DNA of 64,000 bases from Haloarcula sp. H-GB4 (lineage in GTDB: Archaea; Halobacteriota; Halobacteria; Halobacteriales; Haloarculaceae): contig NZ_JAVDDX010000001.1 of assembly GCF_030848575.1 (NCBI RefSeq), forward strand, positions 1,178,001-1,242,000, in the 5' to 3' direction. Below are positions 34,867 through 44,265 of the stretch, in pieces (within the stretch, counting starts at the first letter, position 1; every line of letters begins with the position of its first letter). The notes below the pieces were generated by a model. That model was not told where the DNA came from. It saw only the letters and a list, made by a program, of their open reading frames with translations, and did not search any database. The position numbers and the translations under genes were made by a program.

Positions 34867-34880
34867 CTGCACTCTGAGAG

Positions 34881-34965
<85 letters not shown>

Positions 34966-35096
34966 GCGCTCTGTCTGAGTGCATTCAACTGTTTCCGGTG
35001 GGTAAATAAAAGCGCTTTCGTTTGGACCCGCCCCGGGAGGGTGTGACACTCGGTCGAACCGGACGTTTGAAATATCACGAAACCGCTACGGGGGGC

Positions 35097-35600
35097 ATGG
35101 CCAAATACTCGACCGGCAGTGGTGGCGATAGCGCCGGCGGGAGCTGTGAGCTCTGCGGTAGCGACGGCGGCGACCTCCAGACCGCGAACGTCGCTGGTGC
35201 GACCCTCCAAGTGTGTGACAGCTGTGCGCGTGACCACGGGGAAAACGAGCGAACGACAGGCAGTGACAGCTCGCGCGACGAACAGAACCGGAAACGCAAA
35301 GCCGCACAGAACGCGGCGAAGCTACAGGACGCACAGCAAGCCGACACCTCCCACTGGGAGGACGGCGCTGACTACGACGATGACCAGCTCCCGTATCTGG
35401 TCAGCGAGTACGGCAAGCGCGTAACGGAAGCGCGACAGGACGAGGGGCTCCAGACGAGTGAGCTGGCCGATGAACTCGACCTTGACGAAGCGGACATCCT
35501 CGCTGTCGAGCAGGGGCGCGCGACGCAGGCGAACGTCGGCGGCTCGACGATCAAGGCGCTCGAGCAGTACCTCGACATCGACCTGGTCGAGTCCAACTGA
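35097..35600 (+). CDS. Multiprotein bridging factor 1-like protein (zinc ribbon plus HTH)
   Basis: 167 residues. The N-terminal zinc ribbon uses CELCG (about residues 17-21) and VCDSC. A charged linker follows, then a Cro/C1-type helix-turn-helix at about 100-160 ([35 protein letters not shown]). This layout is that of archaeal MBF1, proposed to link translation or transcription. It stands 131 nt after the tRNA-Leu gene and upstream of an acyl-CoA dehydrogenase. Confidence 0.85.
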   Translation: MAKYSTGSGGDSAGGSCELCGSDGGDLQTANVAGATLQVCDSCARDHGENERTTGSDSSRDEQNRKRKAAQNAAKLQDAQQADTSHWEDGADYDDDQLPYLVSEYGKRVTEARQDEGLQTSELADELDLDEADILAVEQGRATQANVGGSTIKALEQYLDIDLVESN

Positions 35601-35638
35601 CCCCCGGATATTTTGCCGACTCCGGTGTAACGGCCGGT

Positions 35639-36766
35639 ATGGACCTCTCCGCTGAGCAGCGAGCCATCCGCGACACCGTTCGAGAGTTCGCCGTCGAGGA
35701 CATCCGTCCGAAAGCCGCTGATGCCGACCGCGAACAGTCCTTTCCAGAGGAGTGCTGGGACGGGCTCGCGGATATCGACATCACCGGGCTGACGACACCA
35801 GCGGAATACGGCGGCTTCGACGCCGACAAACCGACGTACGCGCTGGTCAACGAGGAACTCGCGTACGGGTCGCTCGCGGTCGCGACGGCGCTGTCGGTCC
35901 ACTGCCTCGCGACCTCGTGTATCGCACAATTTGGCTCCAAGGCAGTGCAGGACGACTGGCTCCCAGAGATGGTCGATGGCCGCCCGGTCGGCGCGTTCGC
36001 GCTCTCGGAGCCACAGGCCGGGTCGAACCCCCGGGAGATGTCGACCACCGCCCGACAGGACGGTGACGAGTACGTCATCGACGGCGAGAAGCAGTGGATT
36101 ACCAACGGCAACCGATCGGGCGTCGTCATCGTCTTCGCGAAGGCCGACCCCGATGACCCGGATTCGATAACGCAGTTTCTGGTGCCGAAAGACGCCGAGG
36201 GGCTCACCGTCGGCGAGAAAGAGGACAAACTCGGCCTCCGCGCGAGCGACACGACGCCGCTCCAGTTCGACGGCGTCCGCGTTCCCGAACGTTACCAACT
36301 GACCGAGGAAGGCAAAGGGATGGCCGCAGCCCTGTCAATTCTGACTACTGGGCGGGTCGCTATTGCCGCTCAGGCTGTCGGACTCGCACAGTCAGCCCTT
36401 GACGAGGCCATCGACTACGCCGAGGAACGCGAGCAGTTCGACCAGCCGATCAGCGAGTTCCAGACGATTCAGCACAAACTCGCGGACATGGCGACGAACG
36501 TGCAGGCGGCGCGGCTGTTGACGTGGAACGCCGCACAGCAACTGGAGCGCGGCGAGCGGGCGAGGGCAGCGGCGAGCATGGCGAAGTACTTCGCGAGCGA
36601 GACGGCGGTCGACGTGGCTAACGAGGCGATTCAGATTCACGGCGGTTACGGCTATACGAAAGACTACCCCGTCGAGCGGTTCTACCGCGACGCGAAGGTG
36701 ACGACCATCTACGAAGGGACCAGCGAAATCCAGCAGAACATCATCGCACAGGACTTGCTGGAGTAA
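35639..36766 (+). CDS. Acyl-CoA dehydrogenase
   Basis: FAD enzyme of 375 residues that introduces the 2,3-double bond in acyl-CoA. Segments seen: [53 protein letters not shown] (FAD contact), [40 protein letters not shown] and [18 protein letters not shown]. The chain-length specificity cannot be told. ATG 39 nt after the MBF1 stop. Confidence 0.92.
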   Translation: MDLSAEQRAIRDTVREFAVEDIRPKAADADREQSFPEECWDGLADIDITGLTTPAEYGGFDADKPTYALVNEELAYGSLAVATALSVHCLATSCIAQFGSKAVQDDWLPEMVDGRPVGAFALSEPQAGSNPREMSTTARQDGDEYVIDGEKQWITNGNRSGVVIVFAKADPDDPDSITQFLVPKDAEGLTVGEKEDKLGLRASDTTPLQFDGVRVPERYQLTEEGKGMAAALSILTTGRVAIAAQAVGLAQSALDEAIDYAEEREQFDQPISEFQTIQHKLADMATNVQAARLLTWNAAQQLERGERARAAASMAKYFASETAVDVANEAIQIHGGYGYTKDYPVERFYRDAKVTTIYEGTSEIQQNIIAQDLLE

Positions 36767-36814
36767 GTGAGCCAGGGCGAAGCGGTTTTGCGGGCGTCGA
36801 CCCTACTGCTGAGT

Positions 36815-37357
36815 GTGACACACAACGCCGTCATCTACGATCTTGACGGGACGCTTGTCAGGCTGGCCGTCGACTGGGGGACGGTGACCAGCGACGTGGC
36901 GACAGTTCTGCGCGAGCGAAACGTCGACCCTGAAAACCGCGATCTCTGGGAGATGCTGACACTGTCTTCGGAGACTGGCCACCGTGACGCTGTCGAAGCG
37001 GCGATCACCGACCACGAGCGGACTGGGGCGCACGAGTCGGAGCGACTGGCTCTCGCTGACGGCCTCCCACACAGCGTCCCCGTCGGCGTGTGCTCGCTCA
37101 ACGCGGAGGAGGCGTGTCGGGCGGCGCTGGATGTGCATGACCTCGACAGCTATGTCGGTCCGGTTGTTGGCCGTGACACCGTCGAGTCACCGAAACCAGA
37201 CCCGGAGGGGCTACTGGCGATTACCGACGAAATCGGCGTCGACCCTGGCGCAGTCGTGTTCGTTGGTGACTCAGAGAGCGACGCGACGGCTGCCCAGCGG
37301 GCTGGGATGGCGTTTGAGTGGGCGAGCGAGTTCGATCAGGCCCGGTATCGCGCGTAG
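36815..37357 (+). CDS. HAD-family hydrolase
   Basis: 180 residues if started at the GTG at 36815 (VTHNAVIYDLDGTLVRL), which puts motif I near the N-terminus as is normal; the frame also allows GTG 36767. Motifs: DLDGT (I), SLNAEE (II), KPDPEG (III Lys) and VFVGDSESDATAAQRAGMAF (IV). It probably is a phosphatase of the phosphoglycolate-phosphatase type. It overlaps the convergent small gene by 22 nt at the 3' end. Confidence 0.82.
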   Translation: MTHNAVIYDLDGTLVRLAVDWGTVTSDVATVLRERNVDPENRDLWEMLTLSSETGHRDAVEAAITDHERTGAHESERLALADGLPHSVPVGVCSLNAEEACRAALDVHDLDSYVGPVVGRDTVESPKPDPEGLLAITDEIGVDPGAVVFVGDSESDATAAQRAGMAFEWASEFDQARYRA

Positions 37358-37563
37358 AGGTAGACGCAGACGGCCGTCAGGAACCAGATGAGCGCGCCGA
37401 CGCGGACCGCGAACAGCGCCCGCGCGGTCCATGTCTGGAGCGTGACCGCGGTCGACGCAAGCACGACGAGCGGCGAGCCGACCAGAATCGTCGTCACGAA
37501 CGTGACCTGCATCACCCACCCGAAATCCACGCCGTCCGGGTCCGTCTTCTCGACTGTTGGCAC
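37336..37563 (-). CDS. Small two-helix membrane protein (DUF5822-like)
   Basis: 75 residues from a GTG at 37563 (VPTVEKTDPDGVDFGWVMQV). Two hydrophobic helices follow (MQVTFVTTILVGSPLVVLAS and ALFAVRVGALIWFLTAVCVY). This matches a short haloarchaeal membrane family that I recall as DUF5822. The 3' end overlaps the HAD gene tail-to-tail. Confidence 0.65.
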   Translation of the reverse strand: MPTVEKTDPDGVDFGWVMQVTFVTTILVGSPLVVLASTAVTLQTWTARALFAVRVGALIWFLTAVCVYLYARYRA

Positions 37564-37660
37564 ATCCAATGGTACAGCCAGGTACGGCAAGCACCTTGCG
37601 GTTTCCCGGACGACGTGCGCAACCCGAACAGGTAAGGCGCAGGCGCGCCCCCGCTCGGAT

Positions 37661-38470
37661 ATGCCAACTGTCCGGGACCTGCAGGCGATGGCTGGTGAGG
37701 AGCCGATCACGATGCTGACGGCGTACGACGCCGTTACCGCGAGCATCGTCGACGACACCGGCGTGGACGTCATTCTCGTCGGCGACAGCATGGGGAATGC
37801 CGTCCTCGGTCACGATGACACGCTCCCGGTCACGCTTGATGAGATGGCCTCCCGGGTCGGCGCGGTCGCACGCGGCGCGGACGACGCACTGGTCGTCGCC
37901 GATATGCCGTTTCTCTCCTTCGGCGCGGACGAGCGTGAGAGCATCCAGAACTGCGGACGAATGCTGAAGGAGGAGGGCGCAAACGCAGTCAAGCTTGAAT
38001 CCGGACCACACACAATCGAGCTGACCGAACGGCTGACGGACCTCGGAATCCCGACGATGGCCCACCTTGGGCTCACGCCACAGAGCGTGAACCAGACCGG
38101 CTACACCAGACAGGCGACCGGTCGGGAGGAGGCCGAGGAAATCGTCGACCTTGCGCGAGAACACGAGAACGCCGGCGCGTTCGCGCTGGTGCTTGAACAC
38201 ATCCCGGCGAACCTTGCAGCCCAGGTCACCGAAATCGTCGACATCCCGACGATCGGGATCGGAGCCGGCGGCGACTGTGACGGGCAAGTGCTCGTGTTCA
38301 CCGATGTGGTCGGCCTTTCGGAGTCCAGCCCGCCTTTCGCCGAGCAGTTCGGCGACGTTCGCGGTGAGGTGGCCGACGCTGTCGACGAGTATATCGACGC
38401 CGTCGAATCCGGCGAGTTCCCAGGCGAGTCCCACAGCCACACCGAAGACGAACTCGACGACCTGTACTGA
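37661..38470 (+). CDS. panB: 3-methyl-2-oxobutanoate hydroxymethyltransferase
   Basis: First enzyme of the pantoate branch of coenzyme A synthesis, using methylene-tetrahydropterin. It has 269 residues: MLTAYDAVTASIVDDTGVDV, ILVGDSMGNAVLGHDDTLPV, VVADMPFLSFG, NAVKLESG, HLGLTPQSVNQTGY and PTIGIGAGGDCDGQVLVFTD. The C-terminal SHSHTEDELDD is acidic. No other coenzyme A gene is adjacent; coaD is 4 kb upstream. Confidence 0.95.
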   Translation: MPTVRDLQAMAGEEPITMLTAYDAVTASIVDDTGVDVILVGDSMGNAVLGHDDTLPVTLDEMASRVGAVARGADDALVVADMPFLSFGADERESIQNCGRMLKEEGANAVKLESGPHTIELTERLTDLGIPTMAHLGLTPQSVNQTGYTRQATGREEAEEIVDLAREHENAGAFALVLEHIPANLAAQVTEIVDIPTIGIGAGGDCDGQVLVFTDVVGLSESSPPFAEQFGDVRGEVADAVDEYIDAVESGEFPGESHSHTEDELDDLY

Positions 38471-38492
38471 GCAGTCACACCGGTTGGCCGAC

Positions 38493-39221
38493 CTACCCGG
38501 CCGCAGCCGTCTGATTTTCTATCCAGGCGTCGTACGCAGACTGGTTCTTGACGACGACGGTAGCGTCCATCTTACTGTGGCCAGCCCCGCACATCTCGGC
38601 GCAGTACAGCCGGTACTCGCCGGGTTCGGTCGGATGCGTTCGGGCCATCATTGTCTGGCTAGGGAAGATATCCTGTTTGATGCCCAGTTGCGGAATGTAG
38701 ATGGCGTGAATCACGTCCGTCGTTCGCAGCCTGAATGTGACGTTCTCGTCGGCCGGAAGGACAAGCCGTTCCTCCGTCGTGACATTGGCCTCGCCGTAGG
38801 AGAACTCCCACCCCCACTGGTAGGCGAGCACGTCTATCTCCGTATCGTCTGCGAAGGCGTCGCCCCCGTCAGCGGACGCCTCGGCTGCTGCGGGCGTAAT
38901 GTAGGGGTTAGCCATCACCACGAACGCCGAGACGCCGACGAAGACGAGTATCGCGCCCGTCGCGGCCGTCCAGGTCACCTCTAGCGCCGGGTCGTCAACG
39001 GTCGGCTTCGGGTCGTCGTTGTTCCGAAACCGGTAGATCACGTACACGAGCGTGAGTTCCACGAATAGCGTCAGTGGCAGGGCGACGTACAGGAGTTGTT
39101 CGTTGAGGTCGTCGATAGCAGCCCTGTTGACCGACTGCGCTGTGACCGGAGCAGCAAGTAGCGAGAGCCCGACCACGACAAGGCCCGCCTGAATCACGCG
39201 CCTTCGGAGACGCATTGTCAC
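38493..39221 (-). CDS. coxB: Cytochrome c oxidase subunit II
   Basis: Receives electrons at the CuA site of the terminal oxidase. The 242-residue protein has a signal-like N-terminus (VIQAGLVVVGLSLLAAPVTA), two membrane helices (about 40-62 and 80-103), and the extracellular cupredoxin domain with CuA ligands in DVIHAIYIPQLGIKQDIFPS and RLYCAEMCGAGHSKMDATVV. Divergent from coxA over a 170-nt promoter region. In haloarchaea the electron donor is likely a halocyanin rather than a c-type cytochrome. Confidence 0.93.
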   Translation of the reverse strand: MTMRLRRRVIQAGLVVVGLSLLAAPVTAQSVNRAAIDDLNEQLLYVALPLTLFVELTLVYVIYRFRNNDDPKPTVDDPALEVTWTAATGAILVFVGVSAFVVMANPYITPAAAEASADGGDAFADDTEIDVLAYQWGWEFSYGEANVTTEERLVLPADENVTFRLRTTDVIHAIYIPQLGIKQDIFPSQTMMARTHPTEPGEYRLYCAEMCGAGHSKMDATVVVKNQSAYDAWIENQTAAAG

Positions 39222-39391
39222 ACTGTACCAATCGCCATGTCAAATAACTTGCCCAACGTTGTGTTAACTGAGGGGCGATCGCCGCAAGATCCGGGTCTCC
39301 GTGTGGTTTTATGAGCGTGGGCGTGTCAGAAATTGGTAACGTATAGCATGGCGACACGAGCAACCGTTCCGGCACGGCACGTCACACACAG

Positions 39392-41674
39392 ATGCTAAAC
39401 AGGGCTATCGTTGAGGGAACCGCTCTCGCTGTGCTGGCCCTGGCAGTGCTTTTCCTGTGGGTCCGGGAGCAACGGAAGGCGCGACCGGAGAGCGATGGCG
39501 GGTACACGACGCGGGAGGAGATCGAATTCGAAATCGGCCGAATCCAGTCTGAACTGTACCGCTGGCTGACGACGACGGACCATCGGGACATCGGCCTGCT
39601 CTACATCGCTTTCGGCACCGCCGCCGGCCTGTGGGGCGGCACCGACGCGATGATGCTGCGGACGGAACTGCTGACGCCGCCGGCAGACATCTGGACGCCG
39701 GAGACGTACAACGCGCTGTTTACCACGCACGGGCTGACGATGCTGATATTCTTCGTCCTGCCTGTGTTCTTCGGCATCGGAAACTACGTCCTGCCGCTGC
39801 TCATCGGGGCCGACGACATGGCCTTCCCGCGGGTCAACGCCGTCGGGTTCTGGCTCCTGCCGCCGGCCCTGATTCTGGTCCGGATGGGACTCATGATTCA
39901 GGTCCTCGGCCAGGTGCTGAATCTGGTGCTCCCGGCGGACGCTATCCGGTTTTTCCTCACGATGCGCGAGGTGAGCGTGGGCTGGACACTGTACGCGCCA
40001 CTGTCCGTGCAACAGCCCAATCCACAGATAGACCTGCTGTTACTCGGCCTACATCTGAGCGGCATCGCCACGACGGTCGGGGCCATCAACTTCATCACCA
40101 CAATTGTCTACGAGCGCGGCGAGGGCGTTAGCTGGGCGAACCTCGACATCTTCTCGTGGAACATGCTCGTCACGAGCGGGATTGCGCTGTTCGCGTTCCC
40201 GCTGCTGGGGAGCGCGCTAGTGATGCTCCTGCTAGACCGGAACCTCGGAACGGCCTTCTTCGCCACGGAGGGCGGTGGTGCAATCCTCTGGCAACACCTG
40301 TTCTGGTTCTGGGGCCACCCAGAGGTGTACATCCTCTTCCTTCCAGCGACAGGGTTGATGAGCCTTATTTTGCCGAAGTTCGTCGGGCGGAGACTCTTCG
40401 GCTACCAGTTCATCGTCTACTCGACGCTAGGGCTGGGCGTCCTCTCTTTCGGCGTCTGGGCGCATCATATGTTCACGACGAGCGCGGACCCGCGAGTGAA
40501 GCTGTCGTTCATGGCCGTCTCCATCGCCATCGCCGTCCCGAGTGCGATCAAGGTGTTCAACTGGATCACGACGATGTGGGAGGGGGATATCCGCCTGACT
40601 GCACCGTTTATCCTCTGTGCCGGCGGCATCGGGACGTTCATCATCGGCGGCGTCACAGGCGTGTTCCTCGCCGTCATCCCCGTCGACATCCTTTATCACG
40701 GGACGTACTACGTCGTCGGCCACTTCCACCTCATCGTCGTCAGCATCATCCCGTTCCTGATGATCGCCGCGAGCTACTACTGGTATCCGCTCATCACCGG
40801 CCGGTGGTACGACACACGGATGGCGAGGTTTCAGGCGCTGCTGATCGTCTTTGGCTCGTTCGTGACATTCATGACGTTGCTGGTCATCGGCGGGCTTGGG
40901 CTCCCACGACGACAGGCCATCTACCCGCCCGAGTACCAGTTCGCCCAGCAGATCGCGACCGTGGGTGGCTACGTCATCGGCCTGAGTGCGCTGCTGTGGC
41001 TGTACAACATGCTCGTCTCGTACTGGCGGGGGACGCCCGTAACGACGACGGACCCGTGGGGTCTGAAGGCGACGAACCAGTTCACCCGTGAGTGGCAGTG
41101 GTTCGAACAGCGTATGATGGACAAATACGACATGGAGCCGACTGAGCCCGAGACGACGCGGCGCTCATACGCCCCTGAAGCCGAACCGACCGGACTGGCC
41201 GGCGGCGTTGGGAATGTCGCCCAAACCGTCTCTCGGAACGCCTGGATGGCCGCAGCCGGCGGGTTCGTCGGCACGGTTCTGATGAGCGGCGGACTCATCA
41301 CGGCGATACTCATTGGCGTCCTCGACCCGGTTTCGTTCGGTGAAATCGCTGAACTGGTCGGGCTACCCGCGACTCCGGCCGTCGGCGCGGTGCTCTTCCT
41401 CGTTGGCGGGACCGTCACCTGGCCGCTTTTGTTCCTGGCCTTCTCCGACTACCTCCCCGGTCGCCTCCTGTTCGAGACCGGGCTTGTGTTCGCGACACTG
41501 ATATCCAGCGGGTTCGCCATCGCGTTCTACACTGGCCAGAGTGGACTCGGGTTCGTCGGCTATCTCGCCTTCGTGCTCGTCTCCCACTGGGCGTACGGCA
41601 TCGGGTTGACCGTGACCTTCCAGTACCTCAAATCGGATGAGGCGCTCCGGACCCGGACAGATGGGGGCGGCTGA
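39392..41674 (+). CDS. coxA: Cytochrome c oxidase subunit I with C-terminal membrane extension
   Basis: Catalytic subunit of the haem-copper oxidase, 760 residues. It has an extra N-terminal helix (about 6-24). Metal ligands are visible: H113 (haem a) in TTHGLTM, H309 with Y313 in HPEVY (CuB with the cross-linked pair), H358/H359 (CuB), and H444/H446 (haems) in VGHFHLIV. The K-channel Lys lies in SAIKVFNWITTMW. The core ends near residue 560; a further 200 residues carry about four more helices (from NAWMAAAGGFVGTVLMSGGL) not part of standard subunit I. Confidence 0.95.
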   Translation: MLNRAIVEGTALAVLALAVLFLWVREQRKARPESDGGYTTREEIEFEIGRIQSELYRWLTTTDHRDIGLLYIAFGTAAGLWGGTDAMMLRTELLTPPADIWTPETYNALFTTHGLTMLIFFVLPVFFGIGNYVLPLLIGADDMAFPRVNAVGFWLLPPALILVRMGLMIQVLGQVLNLVLPADAIRFFLTMREVSVGWTLYAPLSVQQPNPQIDLLLLGLHLSGIATTVGAINFITTIVYERGEGVSWANLDIFSWNMLVTSGIALFAFPLLGSALVMLLLDRNLGTAFFATEGGGAILWQHLFWFWGHPEVYILFLPATGLMSLILPKFVGRRLFGYQFIVYSTLGLGVLSFGVWAHHMFTTSADPRVKLSFMAVSIAIAVPSAIKVFNWITTMWEGDIRLTAPFILCAGGIGTFIIGGVTGVFLAVIPVDILYHGTYYVVGHFHLIVVSIIPFLMIAASYYWYPLITGRWYDTRMARFQALLIVFGSFVTFMTLLVIGGLGLPRRQAIYPPEYQFAQQIATVGGYVIGLSALLWLYNMLVSYWRGTPVTTTDPWGLKATNQFTREWQWFEQRMMDKYDMEPTEPETTRRSYAPEAEPTGLAGGVGNVAQTVSRNAWMAAAGGFVGTVLMSGGLITAILIGVLDPVSFGEIAELVGLPATPAVGAVLFLVGGTVTWPLLFLAFSDYLPGRLLFETGLVFATLISSGFAIAFYTGQSGLGFVGYLAFVLVSHWAYGIGLTVTFQYLKSDEALRTRTDGGG

Positions 41675-41677
41675 CAG

Positions 41678-42202
41678 ATGAGTTCCGGTGCAGACTCGTT
41701 CGTCTTCCAGTATCTCGCGCCTTTCGTCGGCGTCCTGCTTATTGCGGTCGGTATCGCCGGAGCGGTGCCGGGCGGCTACGCCGTTATCGAGCCGGATCTG
41801 GAGAACTGCGGCAACCCGACTATCGGCGTGGAAGAGCCGGAACGGACGGCCGAGCGGTTCAGCGAAGGCGGACCGGGACCGCGGCTCCCACAGTTGGCTT
41901 TCGAGGACCTCTCGTCGGCCGAACAGACGGCGTTTCTGACGGCTGTAGACGATCCGGTCGGTGAGGAGCAGGTCGTCGGCAGCGTGCCCAACGCCGACGC
42001 CTTCCGTCGCGGAGCCGTGGTTACCTACGAAGGCGAACAGTACTACGTGACCATCGTCGCGGAGAACACCTGCTTCGCGGCCGCACCGCTACAGTTCCCG
42101 CTCGGGGTGTTTGCCATCGCGCTCGGGTTCCTCGGCGTGCTGGCCCCGCCGTTGTACCGGCGGCTGGTGCGGCTGGACCAGCGGGCCGGCCGGTCGAATT
42201 AG
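41678..42202 (+). CDS. Membrane protein linked to the oxidase operon, unknown
   Basis: 174 residues beginning 4 nt after coxA. An N-terminal helix (YLAPFVGVLLIAVGIAGAVP) and a C-terminal helix (PLQFPLGVFAIALGFLGVLA) flank an extracellular domain with two cysteines (ENCGNP, ENTCFAA) that could form a disulfide. It might be an accessory oxidase subunit, an inference from position only. No family is recognised. Confidence 0.7.
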   Translation: MSSGADSFVFQYLAPFVGVLLIAVGIAGAVPGGYAVIEPDLENCGNPTIGVEEPERTAERFSEGGPGPRLPQLAFEDLSSAEQTAFLTAVDDPVGEEQVVGSVPNADAFRRGAVVTYEGEQYYVTIVAENTCFAAAPLQFPLGVFAIALGFLGVLAPPLYRRLVRLDQRAGRSN

Positions 42203-42226
42203 GGGTTTCGTGCGCTCCCCGTGGGG

Positions 42227-43042
42227 TCAGAGGGCAGCGCCGACGTACAGGACGACGACGAGGAACACCCACACGAGGTCGACGAAGTGCCAGTACAGCG
42301 ACGTGGTCCGGATAGCCGTGTCCCGCTCGGGCGTGTAATGGCCCCGAAGCGCGCGACCGAACGCGATAGCGAGCAGCAGGACGCCGAGTGCGACGTGCAG
42401 GCCGTGGAGGCCAGTCAGGCCGTAGAACGCGCTCCCGAACGCACCCGAGCCGATACCGAACCCCTCCACGGCAACGAACTCGTAGTACTCGTACACCTGT
42501 CCGGCGAGGAAGACGACGCCAAGCGCGAGCGTCACCCCGAGCAGGCCGAGGAACCGCCGCCGGTTCCCGCCTTCGAGCGCCTCGTGCCCGTAATGAAGCG
42601 TCAGACTGCTAGTGAGCAGTAATACCGTGTTGATGGCCACGAGCGAGCCGAGCAACGGCGGGAGGTGGGCCGGCGGCCACGACCCGGCCCGGATGAAGGT
42701 ATAGTAGACGAAACCGGCGGAAAACGTCGCCACGTCGGAAACGAGAAACAGAATCATCGTCGTCGCATACAAGTCGGAACCGCCGTCCACGCGGTTCTGT
42801 AGGTAATCGGTGATGAACGCCTCGTTTGCCCACCCGGCGAGTCCGGCCAGCAAGCCGATCGCACCAGCGCCGCCGAGGACAATCGGGACCACGGACGGGA
42901 CTAGGTCGAGCCCGACAAATACCAGTCCGACGCCCAAGTACAGCGACGCAGCACCGATTGCAGCTATCAGGGGCCACCGACTTCGGTGCTCGTGGCCGTC
43001 TTCGGCGACGTGTTCGGCTCCCGCCTCCGTCGAACCAGCCAT
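42227..43042 (-). CDS. coxC: Cytochrome c oxidase subunit III
   Basis: 271 residues with seven predicted membrane helices. Family segments are WANEAFITDYLQNRVDGGSD, MILFLVSDVATFSAGFVYYT and GLTGLHGLHVALGVLLLAIA, with the conserved HGLHV at the putative lipid and proton-stabilising site. It lies on the opposite strand, convergent to coxA and the small membrane gene. Confidence 0.92.
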   Translation of the reverse strand: MAGSTEAGAEHVAEDGHEHRSRWPLIAAIGAASLYLGVGLVFVGLDLVPSVVPIVLGGAGAIGLLAGLAGWANEAFITDYLQNRVDGGSDLYATTMILFLVSDVATFSAGFVYYTFIRAGSWPPAHLPPLLGSLVAINTVLLLTSSLTLHYGHEALEGGNRRRFLGLLGVTLALGVVFLAGQVYEYYEFVAVEGFGIGSGAFGSAFYGLTGLHGLHVALGVLLLAIAFGRALRGHYTPERDTAIRTTSLYWHFVDLVWVFLVVVLYVGAAL

Positions 43043-43116
43043 GTGAACCCGTAGCAGTGGGTTCGGTAAAACGGTACCCCCGTGATTGGCGTGCCGATTG
43101 CAGAACTCACCCGAAT

Positions 43117-43124
43117 CTTTATCA
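43117..43124 (+). promoter_or_regulatory. TATA box of the biotin operon
   Basis: CTTTATCA centred about 28 nt before the GTG at 43148. It supports that start over the longer frame from 43082, which would begin upstream of its own promoter. Confidence 0.6.
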
Positions 43125-43147
43125 GACCGTCAACCGACACCGAGAAT

Positions 43148-44263
43148 GTGGTTTACGAGACGGGTAACCAAACGGTAGACGACGCCGTCGCACGCGTGCT
43201 GGACGGCGAGCGCCTCGACCGCCGGGATGGACTGGCTCTCATCGCACAGCCGGTCGACGACCTGGCGGCCGGGGCCGACTACGTGCGCACGCAACTGGGT
43301 GACGACACCGTCGACGCGTGTTCGATCGTAAACGCAAAAGCCGGGAACTGCGCGGAGGACTGTGGCTTCTGTGCCCAGTCGGTCCACTTCGACACCGGCA
43401 TCGACAACTACGGCTTTCTCGGCCCGGAGAAGATACTGGAGGCCGCAAAACGCGCCGAACGCGACGGCGCACAGCGGTTCGGTATCGTCGTCGCCGAGAA
43501 AGGCGTCTCGAAGGAGAACCGCCCCGACGAGTGGGAGGAAGTCCTCGAAGCCATCCGCCTCGTCCGCGACGAGACGGACGTGGAGGTCGACGCCAGCCTC
43601 GGCATTCTGACCGAGGAAGAAGCCGCTATTCTGGCTGACGAAGGGCTCAACCACTACAATCACAACATTGAGACCTCACCCCGATACTTCCCGGAGGTCG
43701 TCCAGACCCACACCTTCGAGAAGCGGGTCGAGACGCTCCGTGTCGCTAAGGAGGCCGGCATGGACCTCTGTGCCGGTGTCATCTTGGGGATGGGCGAATC
43801 GCCGACCGACAGGGTCGACGCGGCGATGGCCCTGCAGGACATCGGCATCTCCTCGCTCCCGGTGAACATCCTGAACCCGGTCGCTGGCACCCCCATGGCC
43901 GAACAGGGGCTGCCCGACATTACGACCGAGGAGGTCGTCAAGACTATCGCAGTGTACCGCCTGCTCCATCCCGAGTCTCGTGTGCGCCTGACCGGCGGGC
44001 GCGAGGTCAACCTCGACACGGACGGACAGGTGGCCGCGCTGGAGGCCGGCGCGGACGGTATCCTCACTGGTGATTACCTCACTACCGAGGGACAGACGGC
44101 GGCCGACGACCTCGAAATCATGGAAGAGGCCGGGCTCGAACCGAACACCGACGCAAACGAGTTCGACCCCGAGGCGGTCAAGGAACGCGCGACCGACGAG
44201 ACAGAAACCGAGACGGCGGCAGGGACAGCACAGACCAAATCAGAGCTCAAATCCGACGACTGA
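43148..44263 (+). CDS. bioB: Biotin synthase
   Basis: Radical-SAM enzyme inserting sulfur into dethiobiotin. It has 371 residues from the GTG at 43148. The radical-SAM cluster is NCAEDCGFCAQS, and YNHNIETSPRYFPEVVQTHT, ILGMGESPTDRVDAAMALQD and VNILNPVAGTPM are characteristic. A C-terminal acidic tail of about 40 residues is a halophilic addition. It leads an operon bioB-bioU-like-bioF-bioD with gaps of 2 to 17 nt or overlaps. Confidence 0.95.
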   Translation: MVYETGNQTVDDAVARVLDGERLDRRDGLALIAQPVDDLAAGADYVRTQLGDDTVDACSIVNAKAGNCAEDCGFCAQSVHFDTGIDNYGFLGPEKILEAAKRAERDGAQRFGIVVAEKGVSKENRPDEWEEVLEAIRLVRDETDVEVDASLGILTEEEAAILADEGLNHYNHNIETSPRYFPEVVQTHTFEKRVETLRVAKEAGMDLCAGVILGMGESPTDRVDAAMALQDIGISSLPVNILNPVAGTPMAEQGLPDITTEEVVKTIAVYRLLHPESRVRLTGGREVNLDTDGQVAALEAGADGILTGDYLTTEGQTAADDLEIMEEAGLEPNTDANEFDPEAVKERATDETETETAAGTAQTKSELKSDD

Positions 44264-44265
44264 CA

